Assembly (NCBI GenBank): GCA_023384415.1
Contig: JAHDWJ010000015.1
Coordinates: 1-64,000 of the forward strand
Length of the DNA stretch: 64,000 nucleotides
Direction of reading: 5' to 3'
Source of the DNA: Anaerolineae bacterium
GTDB taxonomy: Bacteria; Chloroflexota; Anaerolineae; Promineifilales; Promineifilaceae
Part shown: positions 1 through 7,873 of the stretch, piece after piece
How the letters are laid out: the number at the start of each line of letters is the position of its first letter
Numbering within the stretch: position 1 is the stretch's first letter
Notes under the pieces: model-generated
Database searches by the model: none
The model's input: only the letters and a program-made list of their open reading frames with translations
What the model was told of the DNA's origin: nothing
Made by a program: the position numbers and the translations under genes

Positions 1-62
1 GTAGTGGTTAACGCGTCTGGTTGTGGCCCAGAAGACCGTGGGTTCAAATCCCACTACTCGCC
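1..62 (+). tRNA. tRNA-His (GTG), 5' truncated
   Basis: The anticodon GTG lies at 23-25 in a 7-nt loop closed by a TCTGG/CCAGA stem. The T arm is GTGGG-TTCAAAT-CCCAC at 38-54, followed by the 3' acceptor strand TACTCGC and discriminator C62. C73 is the usual discriminator for tRNA-His, which supports the identity. The first four or five bases of the acceptor stem, including the extra G-1, lie outside the window. CCA is not encoded. A complete tRNA-Arg follows 48 bases downstream and may be co-transcribed. Confidence 0.9.
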
Positions 63-110
63 CTGAAGAGTCGTTTCTTTCAAGAAGGCGGCTCAAGTAA
101 TAATTGTTAA

Positions 111-183
111 GCACCCGTAGCTCAATGGATAGAGTAGCTGGCTTCGAACCAGTTGGTTGGGAGTTCGAGTCTCTCCGGGTGCA
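111..183 (+). tRNA. tRNA-Arg (TCG)
   Basis: A complete cloverleaf can be drawn: acceptor GCACCCG/CGGGTGC, a D arm, an anticodon stem GCTGG/CCAGT around the loop CTTCGAA with anticodon TCG at 144-146, and a T arm GGAGT-TCGAGTC-TCTCC. The discriminator is A183 and CCA is not encoded. It reads CGA codons. A hairpin with a T run follows within 12 bases. Confidence 0.95.
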
Positions 184-195
184 TTTAATAAACCA

Positions 196-220
196 AACCA
201 CCCAACCGGGTGGTTTTTTG
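196..220 (+). terminator. Rho-independent terminator after the tRNAs
   Basis: The stem AACCACCC/GGGTGGTT (196-203 with 208-215) closes an AACC loop and runs into six Ts at 214-219. It fits the end of the tRNA-His/tRNA-Arg transcript. The next gene starts at 223, only three bases after the T run. Confidence 0.85.
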
Positions 221-222
221 TT

Positions 223-1179
223 ATGACTTCCCTTCCCCTCAATCCCGCCGGCCTCAAAATAGGCCATGTTACCGATGCCGCTAACCATACCGGCTGCACC
301 GTTTTCCTCTGCCCCCCAGGCACCGTAGGCAGTGTGGATGTGCGCGGACCGGCCCCCGGCGGCCGCGAAACCACCCTCTTACAGCCTGACAAACATGTCG
401 CTACCCTCAACGCTGTCGTCTTTTCCGGTGGGAGTGCCTTTGGCCTGGCCACCGCTGATGGGGTGATGCAGTATCTCAAAGAGCGCAATATCGGCCATGT
501 AACCCCGGTGCGCCCCATCCCCATCGTCCCGGCGGCGATTGTGTATGATCTGTTTATGGGAAATGGGGAAGTGCTGCCGAATGCCGAAATGGGGTACCAG
601 GCGTGTCTGAATGCCCATGAGAGTAACCTGGCCCAGGGCAATGTGGGGGCGGGTACGGGGGTCACGGTGGGCAAATGGGGTGGATTTAAGGCGATGATGA
701 AAGGAGGGCTGGGGTTAGCCAGTGTGACTGAGGGGGAGTTGGTTGTCTTCGCGGCCGCAGTCGTCAACAGTGTGGGGGATGTATTGGCCGAAGATGGCAC
801 CGTGCTGGCTGGGGCACGGGCAGAAGATGGGAGTTGGCTGGTTAACCAGGACCCCTGGCGCCGTTTCCCGGAGCGGCCGCCAATCGCTGGCACCAATACC
901 ACCCTCGTTTTGGTAGCCAGCAACGCCCATTTTAACAAAACCCAGGCCCAAATTTTAGCCCAACGTGCCCAGGATGGTATCGCTATTGCGGTGCGGCCGC
1001 GTACCATCCATGATGGAGACACCGCCTTCGCCCTCTCCACTGGTCCCTTAGAAGCGTCATTTAACCTGGTTTCTAATATGGTGTTAGAAATGAGCGCGGC
1101 CGCTATTCGCAGCGCCGTCCGCCACGCCCAAACCGCTGCCGGGGTTCCAGGGCTGGCGGCCGCTTCATCTAACTTTTGA
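223..1179 (+). CDS. P1 family (S58, DmpA/NylC-like) peptidase
   Basis: The 318-residue protein is a recognisable member of the P1/DmpA family of Ntn-like amidohydrolases. These self-cleave into two chains and act as aminopeptidases, esterases or oligoamide hydrolases. Family hallmarks seen are GLKIGHVTD near the start, GNVGAGTGVTVGKWGG in the middle, AAVVNSVGDV, and GTNTTLVLV. The last contains Asn225-Thr226, matching the Asn/Thr autocleavage pair of NylC, with Thr the predicted nucleophile. A downstream block resembling DGIA-AVRP-H-DGDT-FAL also fits. The open frame runs back through the tRNA, but ATG 223 is the only sensible start. It has no Shine-Dalgarno sequence and sits just after a terminator, so translation may be leaderless. 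Substrate unknown. Confidence 0.9.
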   Translation: MTSLPLNPAGLKIGHVTDAANHTGCTVFLCPPGTVGSVDVRGPAPGGRETTLLQPDKHVATLNAVVFSGGSAFGLATADGVMQYLKERNIGHVTPVRPIPIVPAAIVYDLFMGNGEVLPNAEMGYQACLNAHESNLAQGNVGAGTGVTVGKWGGFKAMMKGGLGLASVTEGELVVFAAAVVNSVGDVLAEDGTVLAGARAEDGSWLVNQDPWRRFPERPPIAGTNTTLVLVASNAHFNKTQAQILAQRAQDGIAIAVRPRTIHDGDTAFALSTGPLEASFNLVSNMVLEMSAAAIRSAVRHAQTAAGVPGLAAASSNF

Positions 1180-1310
1180 CTTAAATCCACTCCTCTATAC
1201 AATTATCCTAATCGTCGCTCCCCATACGCTTCATTCCTATCAAAAGTTGAACCTGGCGAAGATGGGGTCAAAAATCATCGCCACCAACTGCTTTCCGACC
1301 ATTACCGGCC

Positions 1311-2204
1311 ATGCCAGACTATGTAGATTGGTTTGTCAACCGTGAAAAACAGTACCAGGGCTTTCAGAAAATGTTAGCCGGGGAAACAACGCGCTCCATC
1401 ATGCTGGTGGAAGCCCCGGCCGACATGGGTAAAAGCTGGGTTGTTCAACGGATGCGCCACCTGTGCGAAGAGCAGGGGGTAGGTTCGGTGCTGGTCAACT
1501 TCCGCGATAGGCGTGCCCATGATTACCTCTCTCTAGTGCGGGTTGCCCGTGACCAGCTAGGGGCAGAATCATTTAACCACCTCACCCAAGTTATCAACAA
1601 TTTTACCAATGTGAACATCAACCTGGTTGGCGGTGGCCCCAGCCGGGGGGTAAATGTGGGAGATGTCGCGGCCGCGCAAGGGGATGTCAATCTTACCCTC
1701 CAGGAAGTGGCTGGGGGGAACATCATCAAAGATAACGTCATCCGTGATAACCAGTTCTACATCCAGGCCGACAGTGAAGTGGCCCGCCGGGCCGCCGAAA
1801 TTCAGATCAATGATGCTTTCTTCAGCTGCCTGAGTGACGTACTGAAGAAAGGCCCCGTTGTATTCCTCTTTGATTCCTACGAAGATGTGACCAAAGAAGC
1901 TGATCAATGGATTCAAGAATATCTATTGGCCCGTATCGCCGACGGTTTACCGGGAACAATTTTGGTTATCATCGCTGGCCGCACTGCCCCGGAGCTATCT
2001 TCCAGCCTTAAACAGCTCATCGCCAAAACCGGGCTAACCCTATTCACCGAAGACCATGTGAAAGAGTACATCCAGGTCAAACGAAAATTAACCGGGCTGG
2101 ATTTAGGCACTATCTTTAAGACCTCTGGGGGGTATCCCGGACTGTTGGCGAAAATGGCGGATGTGGCGGCGATGGATGATGAAGAGGATGAAGATTGGTT
2201 GTAA
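1311..2204 (+). CDS. STAND-like P-loop ATPase (ATPase half of a split protein)
   Basis: The 297-residue protein has a variant Walker A, APADMGKS at residues 35-42, and Walker B VVFLFDSYED at 183-192. A sensor-like strand ILVIIAGRTAPE follows at 217-228. Between the two motifs lies an unusual insert (about 94-155) rich in Asn, Gly and Val with a beta-repeat look. The acidic tail ends DDEEDEDWL. There is no winged-helix or sensor domain, which such ATPases normally carry C-terminally. The next gene begins with a winged-helix-like region followed by TPRs, so the two together look like one STAND protein split in two. The spacer to that gene (2205-2262) contains a tandem GGACTGA repeat. No clear ribosome site. 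Exact role unknown; signalling or defence switch is an inference. Confidence 0.8.
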   Translation: MPDYVDWFVNREKQYQGFQKMLAGETTRSIMLVEAPADMGKSWVVQRMRHLCEEQGVGSVLVNFRDRRAHDYLSLVRVARDQLGAESFNHLTQVINNFTNVNINLVGGGPSRGVNVGDVAAAQGDVNLTLQEVAGGNIIKDNVIRDNQFYIQADSEVARRAAEIQINDAFFSCLSDVLKKGPVVFLFDSYEDVTKEADQWIQEYLLARIADGLPGTILVIIAGRTAPELSSSLKQLIAKTGLTLFTEDHVKEYIQVKRKLTGLDLGTIFKTSGGYPGLLAKMADVAAMDDEEDEDWL

Positions 2205-2210
2205 AAAGGA

Positions 2211-2236
2211 CTAGGACTGAGGACTGAGGACTGAGT
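2211..2236 (+). repeat. Short tandem repeat, unit about 7 nt
   Basis: The unit GGACTGA (with a first GGACTA variant) occurs four times in the 58-nt spacer between the ATPase and the TPR/membrane gene. It resembles the decayed short-period repeats seen in other gaps of this window. Confidence 0.7.
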
Positions 2237-2262
2237 TCTTTTGTATTAGCAAGCAGGTTAAG

Positions 2263-5200
2263 ATGACAACAGACCTGATTTTAGACAAAACAACCGTTGA
2301 ATCTGCCGATGACGCAGCCGTATCCTTCGTCATGGATCAGATCTTAAGCAAAGCCCACCCGGTTGTGGCCGATGCCCTGTTCCTGGTCTCTTCCGTTCAT
2401 TCTTATACCCTGTCTAAATTTAACTTTTTGCGGCCGCAGAACAGCGAACAAAACCCCAAACTCCTGGAACGGCTGGCTAAATTCTCCTTCGTCGTCGCCA
2501 TCGAGAGGGAAGGGCGCGAGACCGTTTACAGTATCACCGAATTAGAACGAAACTGGTTGCAACTGCGCCTCATCGCCCAAGACCCCCAGGCATTTATTCA
2601 CGCCCACCAGATGGCTTTGGATTACCACCTGACAAACCCGGATCCTGATGATTTTGTCCAGAGACAGCACATTTTGTTCCACCAACTCCTGGTAGATTAC
2701 CCCAACGCCCGTGACAGCTTTGCTGAAACCTTCCGGGCCTACATTTCTGATCGCCGCTTTGCTGCTGTCGAGCGGCTGCTCTTCACCGCCAGGGAAGTTC
2801 GCCCCTACATGGCCGCCATGCGGGTCCCCCACCTGGCTGAATATGATTATTGGCTAAGTTACGTCTCCATACGGTTTCGCCAATATCGGGGAGAATGGGA
2901 AGCCAGCCAGGGAGAGCTAAATCAACTCCTGCGCCAGCCTGATTTACCGCCACAGTTGGTACCCTATATCAAACGTGCTTATGGGGATGCCCTGGCCCGT
3001 TCCGGCAACTATGTTGAGGCGATTGATCAATACAGCAAAGCGTTGGCTCTCTACAAAACCCAACCAAACAGTGAGATTGAACAAGGGTACACCATGTTCG
3101 CTTTGGGGGAAGCCCATCTTAGCCTGGCTACCTCGGCTCGTGGCTACCGCGATCTCATTCCCATGCGGGCGCAGACTGTATGGCAGCGGCTTCGGGAGCT
3201 GTTAAATTACCCGCCATTCCCGCTGCTCCTGTTTCTCAGCTTCTACTTTGGCTGGTGGATCTGGCATCCACGCGCCTGGGCCATCTTCCGCGATCAGGAT
3301 TGGATTATTGCCCGCCTGTTTGCCACGGGGGCCAGTTGGTTTAACCAGGCCAAAACCCTTTATCAGAAAATTGAATTTACCCCAGGGCTGCAAAACGTAT
3401 CCGAACGGCTGGCTAACCTTTCCTTAACTTTAGGTGATGCCGCCCGTGCTGAACCAGAACTGCGGGATTTATTAGCCCGTGAAGGGTTGGGGCAATACCG
3501 GCAGGCCACGGCGCAGATTGCCCTGGCCCAGGCGTTGATCCGGCTGCGCCGTGATGAGGAAGCGATTCCCTTGTTAGAGCAGTCCATCCCCATTGTCAGG
3601 ATTTATGATGATCGGGAAAACGAAGCCAGGGCCAATGGGTTGATGGGGGAAGCTCTCTTTGAGATGGGCCAACATGGAGAAGGGCTGCGTTATTTTGATC
3701 AAGCCTTACGCCTGTATCAGAAAGCTGGAGATGTGGTGGCCGCCACCGAGATTGCCGAGCGAGTTTATGCGCTGGGGCATGATAAGCGGCTTTCTGCTAA
3801 AGAGCGGGAATTTGCCACCTCTTCTACGGCTACCTTATCGCGGCGGCAATTTTTAGTTCGCTTTGATCATCCGGTGCTGCGGGCTTTCCGCCGGATAATG
3901 TATATGACCCTGGCAACCGTTCTTTTTGTTATTCCTCTCCTGGTGATTAACCTGGATACGGCGGTTACTCTGACGCCTAGTATCAACTTTTTTGCTTTTC
4001 CCTTTTTAGAAGCGCAGCTTTCTAGCAATACTCTGAATTATGGCCCATCGCTGAGTCAGGCTATCGTTTTGGTGCTGAAACCTTCTACGGATGCCAATGT
4101 GTTTACCTGGGTGGCGGCTGTCGGGCTGATCGCTTTTTTCCTGGTTTACACTCTTTTGGGGCTGCTAGTCATTATCCGTACCCCGCTTTGGGCGGTGCAG
4201 GCGGCTACACGCACGGAAACGGTGCGCTTTGATTTGACCGGCTTTACGGTGGGGGCTGAGGATGGCGGCCGCAAAATCAACTGGCATGAAATTAACCGGT
4301 TTACCCGTGCCAATGTGTTCTTGTTGGGCCAGTTAGTGCGGGACCATTCGGCGACAGTGGTGGAGTCTCCCTCTCGGCGTGTCGCGGTGCGGGGAACGGC
4401 TGCCTGGTATGGCTCATTGACCCGCCAGATTGAGCGCTATATGCCGGTCACTGCTAAAAAAGAGGATCTGAGCTACCATGTTGGTTGGGGACGGCTCGCT
4501 TTGGCTTATCTGGTGAGTTTGATTTTGCTCATCGCTTTTGCTGTTTTGGTCAAAATCGCGCCACAGCTTTTGTATACCTACATTCCGTTTACTCCCTACT
4601 CTTTTGCCGATTTATATCCCCTGTTTTATATGGGGCTGTTCTTAGGGCCGCTGTTTTGGGGGGTGCTGCGGCCGCTAAAAATAGAGATGCGGGTGAAGGC
4701 CAGAAACAATCTGCCCTGGATGGTGTTGGCGGTCACAGTTGTTTTAGGGCTGGTGCGCTTTTTCATCTTCCGCCGCCCCTTGCTTACCATCCCGGATATT
4801 TATCCCCCCCTGTTCCTGATTGCTTTAGCCTGGACCAGTGCCCGCGCCATCTGGCAGGCTAAATCGGTGTCCGGAACCCCATCCTTTCCTCTATGGCCAC
4901 GGCGGGGAGCAATGTTCGCGGCCGCGCTCATCATCGTTCTCATGTTCATCCAGGGAGGGGGAGATGTGCTGGCTCGTCATTTTTACATCGTCGGCAACTG
5001 GCACCGTGATCAGGGGCTTCTCCTGAGTGGTGAAGCCAGAAATGCTGAATTTTGGCGGGCGGTCACTCAATATGACCGGGCCATTGCCCTGTCTCCGGCC
5101 CGTGCTTACCCGCCGTTGGGGCTGCCTACCACCAAATCAATGACCTGGGCACAGGCTCGGAACAATCGCGCTACCTTATATGCTCAGTTGGGTGATTTCG

Positions 5201-7224
5201 CGGCCGCAGCCAATGATTATGAAACCATCCTCAACCATATCTCTCGGCGGCACATTACCCCGTATGCTGCCAGCCAGGCCGTTGCCTATGTCAGTTGGGC
5301 GGCCAGGCTTCTATCTGAAGGACGTGAGGCCGAGGCGATGGAGCGGTATTGGCAAGCCCAAACCGCTTTCGACACGGCCATTGCCCAGGAGCCAGAACAC
5401 AGTGACTTTTACGTCTGGCGTGGGGTTTCTGATCATAATATCTCTGGTGATTTGGCGGCGGCCAGAGAAAATTACAACCGGGCGTTGCACTGGAACCCGA
5501 CGAATGTGGATGCCTTGTTGGGGCTAGGCTGGGTGTTTTATCAGGAAGCGGAAAATATGCGCCCAGAGATCGCGGCCGCCTCTTCTGATGATGAGCGCAC
5601 TCAATTACAAAACAGTGCCCGTGAGAAATACCGCTCAGCCCTCGATTATTTCGCCCAGGCATCTGGTTATGACCCTCGCGATGCCAATATTCGCCTGGCG
5701 GTGGGGTACGCCTATTATGCCCTGCAACAATATGAAGACGCCCTTCGCTCCTGGGAAGAAGCGGCCACCCTGGCCCCAGATGACCCGGTGATGATTGTCT
5801 CTCGCGGCACCGGCTACTGGCGGGTAGGGACGCTCCCCGCTTGCAGCAGCAGCCAGGCCACTGACGAGCAAAAAGCTCGCTCCGCCGAATATCTTAGCAA
5901 AGCGATTGAAGATTTGAACCTGGCATTGTCGCTCAACCCGACCGACGCTTTTACCTACCGTACCCGTGCCCAAATTGAGTTTATCTTGAGCAACTGTGGC
6001 AGCCAGGGGTTTGACAATATTGCCCAACTGCGCCAGGCGGTAGATTCTTATTCCCGTGCCGTAGCCTTGGAACCGGAGAATGATCTTTATTTGATTTTCC
6101 GCGGCCGCATTGGTTATCTTCTGGCCCGTGCCCTGTTTTTGCAAGGGCCGGCCAATGACGCGGAATCCCGCCGGGTATTAGATCAGGTGCTGCTGGACAT
6201 CCAGGCTGCATATGCCATTGACCCCACCGACAATGATCCCAACAAACTCAACGCCACCTGGTACAACTTTGTCGTTGGCCCCACCGGAGATGCCGCCTGG
6301 CCCGATTTTCATGTGCGGCGAGGGACGGCCGCCCTCAATGGGGGTAATTATACTCAGGCGTACAGCGATCTCAGCTATGCCGTGCCCCTGGTGACGGATA
6401 ACCTGAATCTCCCATTCCAGGCCGGTCTGGCTGCTCTGGCTGTGGGGGAAATGAGTAACGCGGCCGCCTTCTATGATACAGGGTTGGAGCGCATCAGCCT
6501 GGCTCAGGACACCAATGGGTTAACTACGGCCCTGACTGCCCTATCCGATTTTGTAGCCAATAACCCTGACCTTGATCTGGCCCCCTTGGCCGTGGCCTTC
6601 CAAAATGCCCCTGCTTTGCAAAGCAACCCCGATTTGCAGGCCAATGGGGAATATTGGCATCAACGCTCTCGCCTGGGGTTTGCCCTTACCCGTCACCTCT
6701 TTGCGGCTGGCGATGACCAGGCCGCCCAGACAGCTCTGGCGGGAGTTATTGTGGATATTGAGAAGGCGTATGCTATTGCCCCTACAGCCAATCAAAACGG
6801 GCGGTGGCGTACTTTTTACAGTCAAGGGGGATGGGGTTGGCTTCATTTGCGGCGTGGGGATGCCCGGCTAGAAGCGGGCGACCTGGAAGGGGCGTGGCGT
6901 GATTATGGGGTGGCCGCGGCCGCGATTGCGGCTGACAATGAGGTGACGGCGGCCGATGCCGCTGAGGCCCAACAGCAATATAACCGCACCACCTTCGCTC
7001 TGGCTTTGCAGCGGTTACTGGCGGGCAATCGGTCAGAAGCGGCCGCGTTGTATGAACAAGGCATCGCCCTGGCCCGTGAGCGTAATGACCAGGACGTTGT
7101 TAATGAAGCGATTGTCAATTTACAAAATGCAGTCCGGCAAACCCCGACCCTGGCTGCGGCCGCTGAGCCATTCCTGGAGCAGCTGCTTAATGCGTTCAAC
7201 CCGCCTGATGATGACGATGATTGA
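2263..7224 (+). CDS. Giant winged-helix, TPR and multi-pass membrane protein
   Basis: The protein has 1653 residues. Residues about 15-100 resemble a winged helix, as found after STAND ATPase domains. TPR-like helical repeats follow (about 180-290 and 345-510), interrupted by a hydrophobic segment near 319-333. Membrane segments are seen near 545-563 and 616-638. A PH-like beta stretch (about 655-735) comes next, then five more hydrophobic segments between 745 and 898. The C-terminal 700 residues are classic TPRs (for example ENYNRALHWNPTNVDALLGLGW), probably on the opposite membrane face. The end is acidic, PPDDDDD. With the upstream ATPase it would form a membrane-anchored STAND sensor. Its stop overlaps the following lipoprotein start, so the three genes look co-translated. 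About eleven GCGGCCGC octamers lie within it. Ligand unknown. Confidence 0.88.
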   Translation: MTTDLILDKTTVESADDAAVSFVMDQILSKAHPVVADALFLVSSVHSYTLSKFNFLRPQNSEQNPKLLERLAKFSFVVAIEREGRETVYSITELERNWLQLRLIAQDPQAFIHAHQMALDYHLTNPDPDDFVQRQHILFHQLLVDYPNARDSFAETFRAYISDRRFAAVERLLFTAREVRPYMAAMRVPHLAEYDYWLSYVSIRFRQYRGEWEASQGELNQLLRQPDLPPQLVPYIKRAYGDALARSGNYVEAIDQYSKALALYKTQPNSEIEQGYTMFALGEAHLSLATSARGYRDLIPMRAQTVWQRLRELLNYPPFPLLLFLSFYFGWWIWHPRAWAIFRDQDWIIARLFATGASWFNQAKTLYQKIEFTPGLQNVSERLANLSLTLGDAARAEPELRDLLAREGLGQYRQATAQIALAQALIRLRRDEEAIPLLEQSIPIVRIYDDRENEARANGLMGEALFEMGQHGEGLRYFDQALRLYQKAGDVVAATEIAERVYALGHDKRLSAKEREFATSSTATLSRRQFLVRFDHPVLRAFRRIMYMTLATVLFVIPLLVINLDTAVTLTPSINFFAFPFLEAQLSSNTLNYGPSLSQAIVLVLKPSTDANVFTWVAAVGLIAFFLVYTLLGLLVIIRTPLWAVQAATRTETVRFDLTGFTVGAEDGGRKINWHEINRFTRANVFLLGQLVRDHSATVVESPSRRVAVRGTAAWYGSLTRQIERYMPVTAKKEDLSYHVGWGRLALAYLVSLILLIAFAVLVKIAPQLLYTYIPFTPYSFADLYPLFYMGLFLGPLFWGVLRPLKIEMRVKARNNLPWMVLAVTVVLGLVRFFIFRRPLLTIPDIYPPLFLIALAWTSARAIWQAKSVSGTPSFPLWPRRGAMFAAALIIVLMFIQGGGDVLARHFYIVGNWHRDQGLLLSGEARNAEFWRAVTQYDRAIALSPARAYPPLGLPTTKSMTWAQARNNRATLYAQLGDFAAAANDYETILNHISRRHITPYAASQAVAYVSWAARLLSEGREAEAMERYWQAQTAFDTAIAQEPEHSDFYVWRGVSDHNISGDLAAARENYNRALHWNPTNVDALLGLGWVFYQEAENMRPEIAAASSDDERTQLQNSAREKYRSALDYFAQASGYDPRDANIRLAVGYAYYALQQYEDALRSWEEAATLAPDDPVMIVSRGTGYWRVGTLPACSSSQATDEQKARSAEYLSKAIEDLNLALSLNPTDAFTYRTRAQIEFILSNCGSQGFDNIAQLRQAVDSYSRAVALEPENDLYLIFRGRIGYLLARALFLQGPANDAESRRVLDQVLLDIQAAYAIDPTDNDPNKLNATWYNFVVGPTGDAAWPDFHVRRGTAALNGGNYTQAYSDLSYAVPLVTDNLNLPFQAGLAALAVGEMSNAAAFYDTGLERISLAQDTNGLTTALTALSDFVANNPDLDLAPLAVAFQNAPALQSNPDLQANGEYWHQRSRLGFALTRHLFAAGDDQAAQTALAGVIVDIEKAYAIAPTANQNGRWRTFYSQGGWGWLHLRRGDARLEAGDLEGAWRDYGVAAAAIAADNEVTAADAAEAQQQYNRTTFALALQRLLAGNRSEAAALYEQGIALARERNDQDVVNEAIVNLQNAVRQTPTLAAAAEPFLEQLLNAFNPPDDDDD

Positions 7225-7795
7225 CCGCCGTAAACCTGCGTATATCCTGGTAGCTACTCTTTATTTCTTGTGCAGTCTGGCCTGTAACTTACCGGCTCGT
7301 CGGACTACCATCCCGGCCCCGCCCACTCTGGCCCCTGCTCCGCTCATGTCGCCAGTGCCCGGCGCGGCCGCGACCCGCACCTTGCCCCTCACCGCCACCC
7401 CAGCCGGGGTGCTGCCCACCTTTACCCCTATCGGGCTTTCAGGAACCCCTCTGGCTGCCCCGACCGTGAGCGATATCGCCCTGACATTAACCTTTACCCC
7501 TACCTTGACCAGCACTCCCCCTGTTCAACAAGGTCCTTTATCCTTCACCTATACTCTGGAATGGGCCATTTCTGAACAAAATCCATTTTTAGCCGTAGCC
7601 TTCGTGTCCATCACCCCCCAGGGAGGCAATGGTATTTACACTTATTATCATGATGATATTCGCAAAGATGGCCCGACGTTTACCTATGCCTGGGCCGTTT
7701 GCCGGGCCAACCCTGGCAGCTTGCGGGTAGATTCTGGGGATGGGCAAACGGTGCGGGTCAACTATTACGAAAACCCCCCGTGCCCAAACCCGTAA
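7208..7795 (+). CDS. Threonine/proline-rich lipoprotein
   Basis: Start codons at 7208, 7211 and 7217 overlap the end of the previous gene. The product has basic residues, then a hydrophobic stretch ending in the lipobox SLAC, so it is predicted to be a surface lipoprotein of about 180 residues after cleavage. A Thr/Pro-rich linker (TPTLTSTPP-type) of about 80 residues tethers a C-terminal beta-rich domain of about 85 residues (YTLEWAISEQN to YYENPPCPNP) with two cysteines. I do not recognise that domain. The overlap implies translational coupling to the TPR/membrane protein. It may be an extracytoplasmic partner of it, which is inference. Confidence 0.8.
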   Translation: MMTMIDRRKPAYILVATLYFLCSLACNLPARRTTIPAPPTLAPAPLMSPVPGAAATRTLPLTATPAGVLPTFTPIGLSGTPLAAPTVSDIALTLTFTPTLTSTPPVQQGPLSFTYTLEWAISEQNPFLAVAFVSITPQGGNGIYTYYHDDIRKDGPTFTYAWAVCRANPGSLRVDSGDGQTVRVNYYENPPCPNP

Positions 7796-7873
7796 TTTTA
7801 GTTTAGGGAATTGGTGTGTGCTTAAAGGGGTTTGCTCCTTTCACTCACCCCAGTCCTAGATAAGGAGGATAGT

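Noticed and set aside
93..1202. 369-residue minus-strand frame opposite the P1 peptidase
   Set aside because: Low-complexity Ala/Pro/Ser/Thr composition, runs through both tRNA-Arg and the terminator; the plus strand has clear family motifs.
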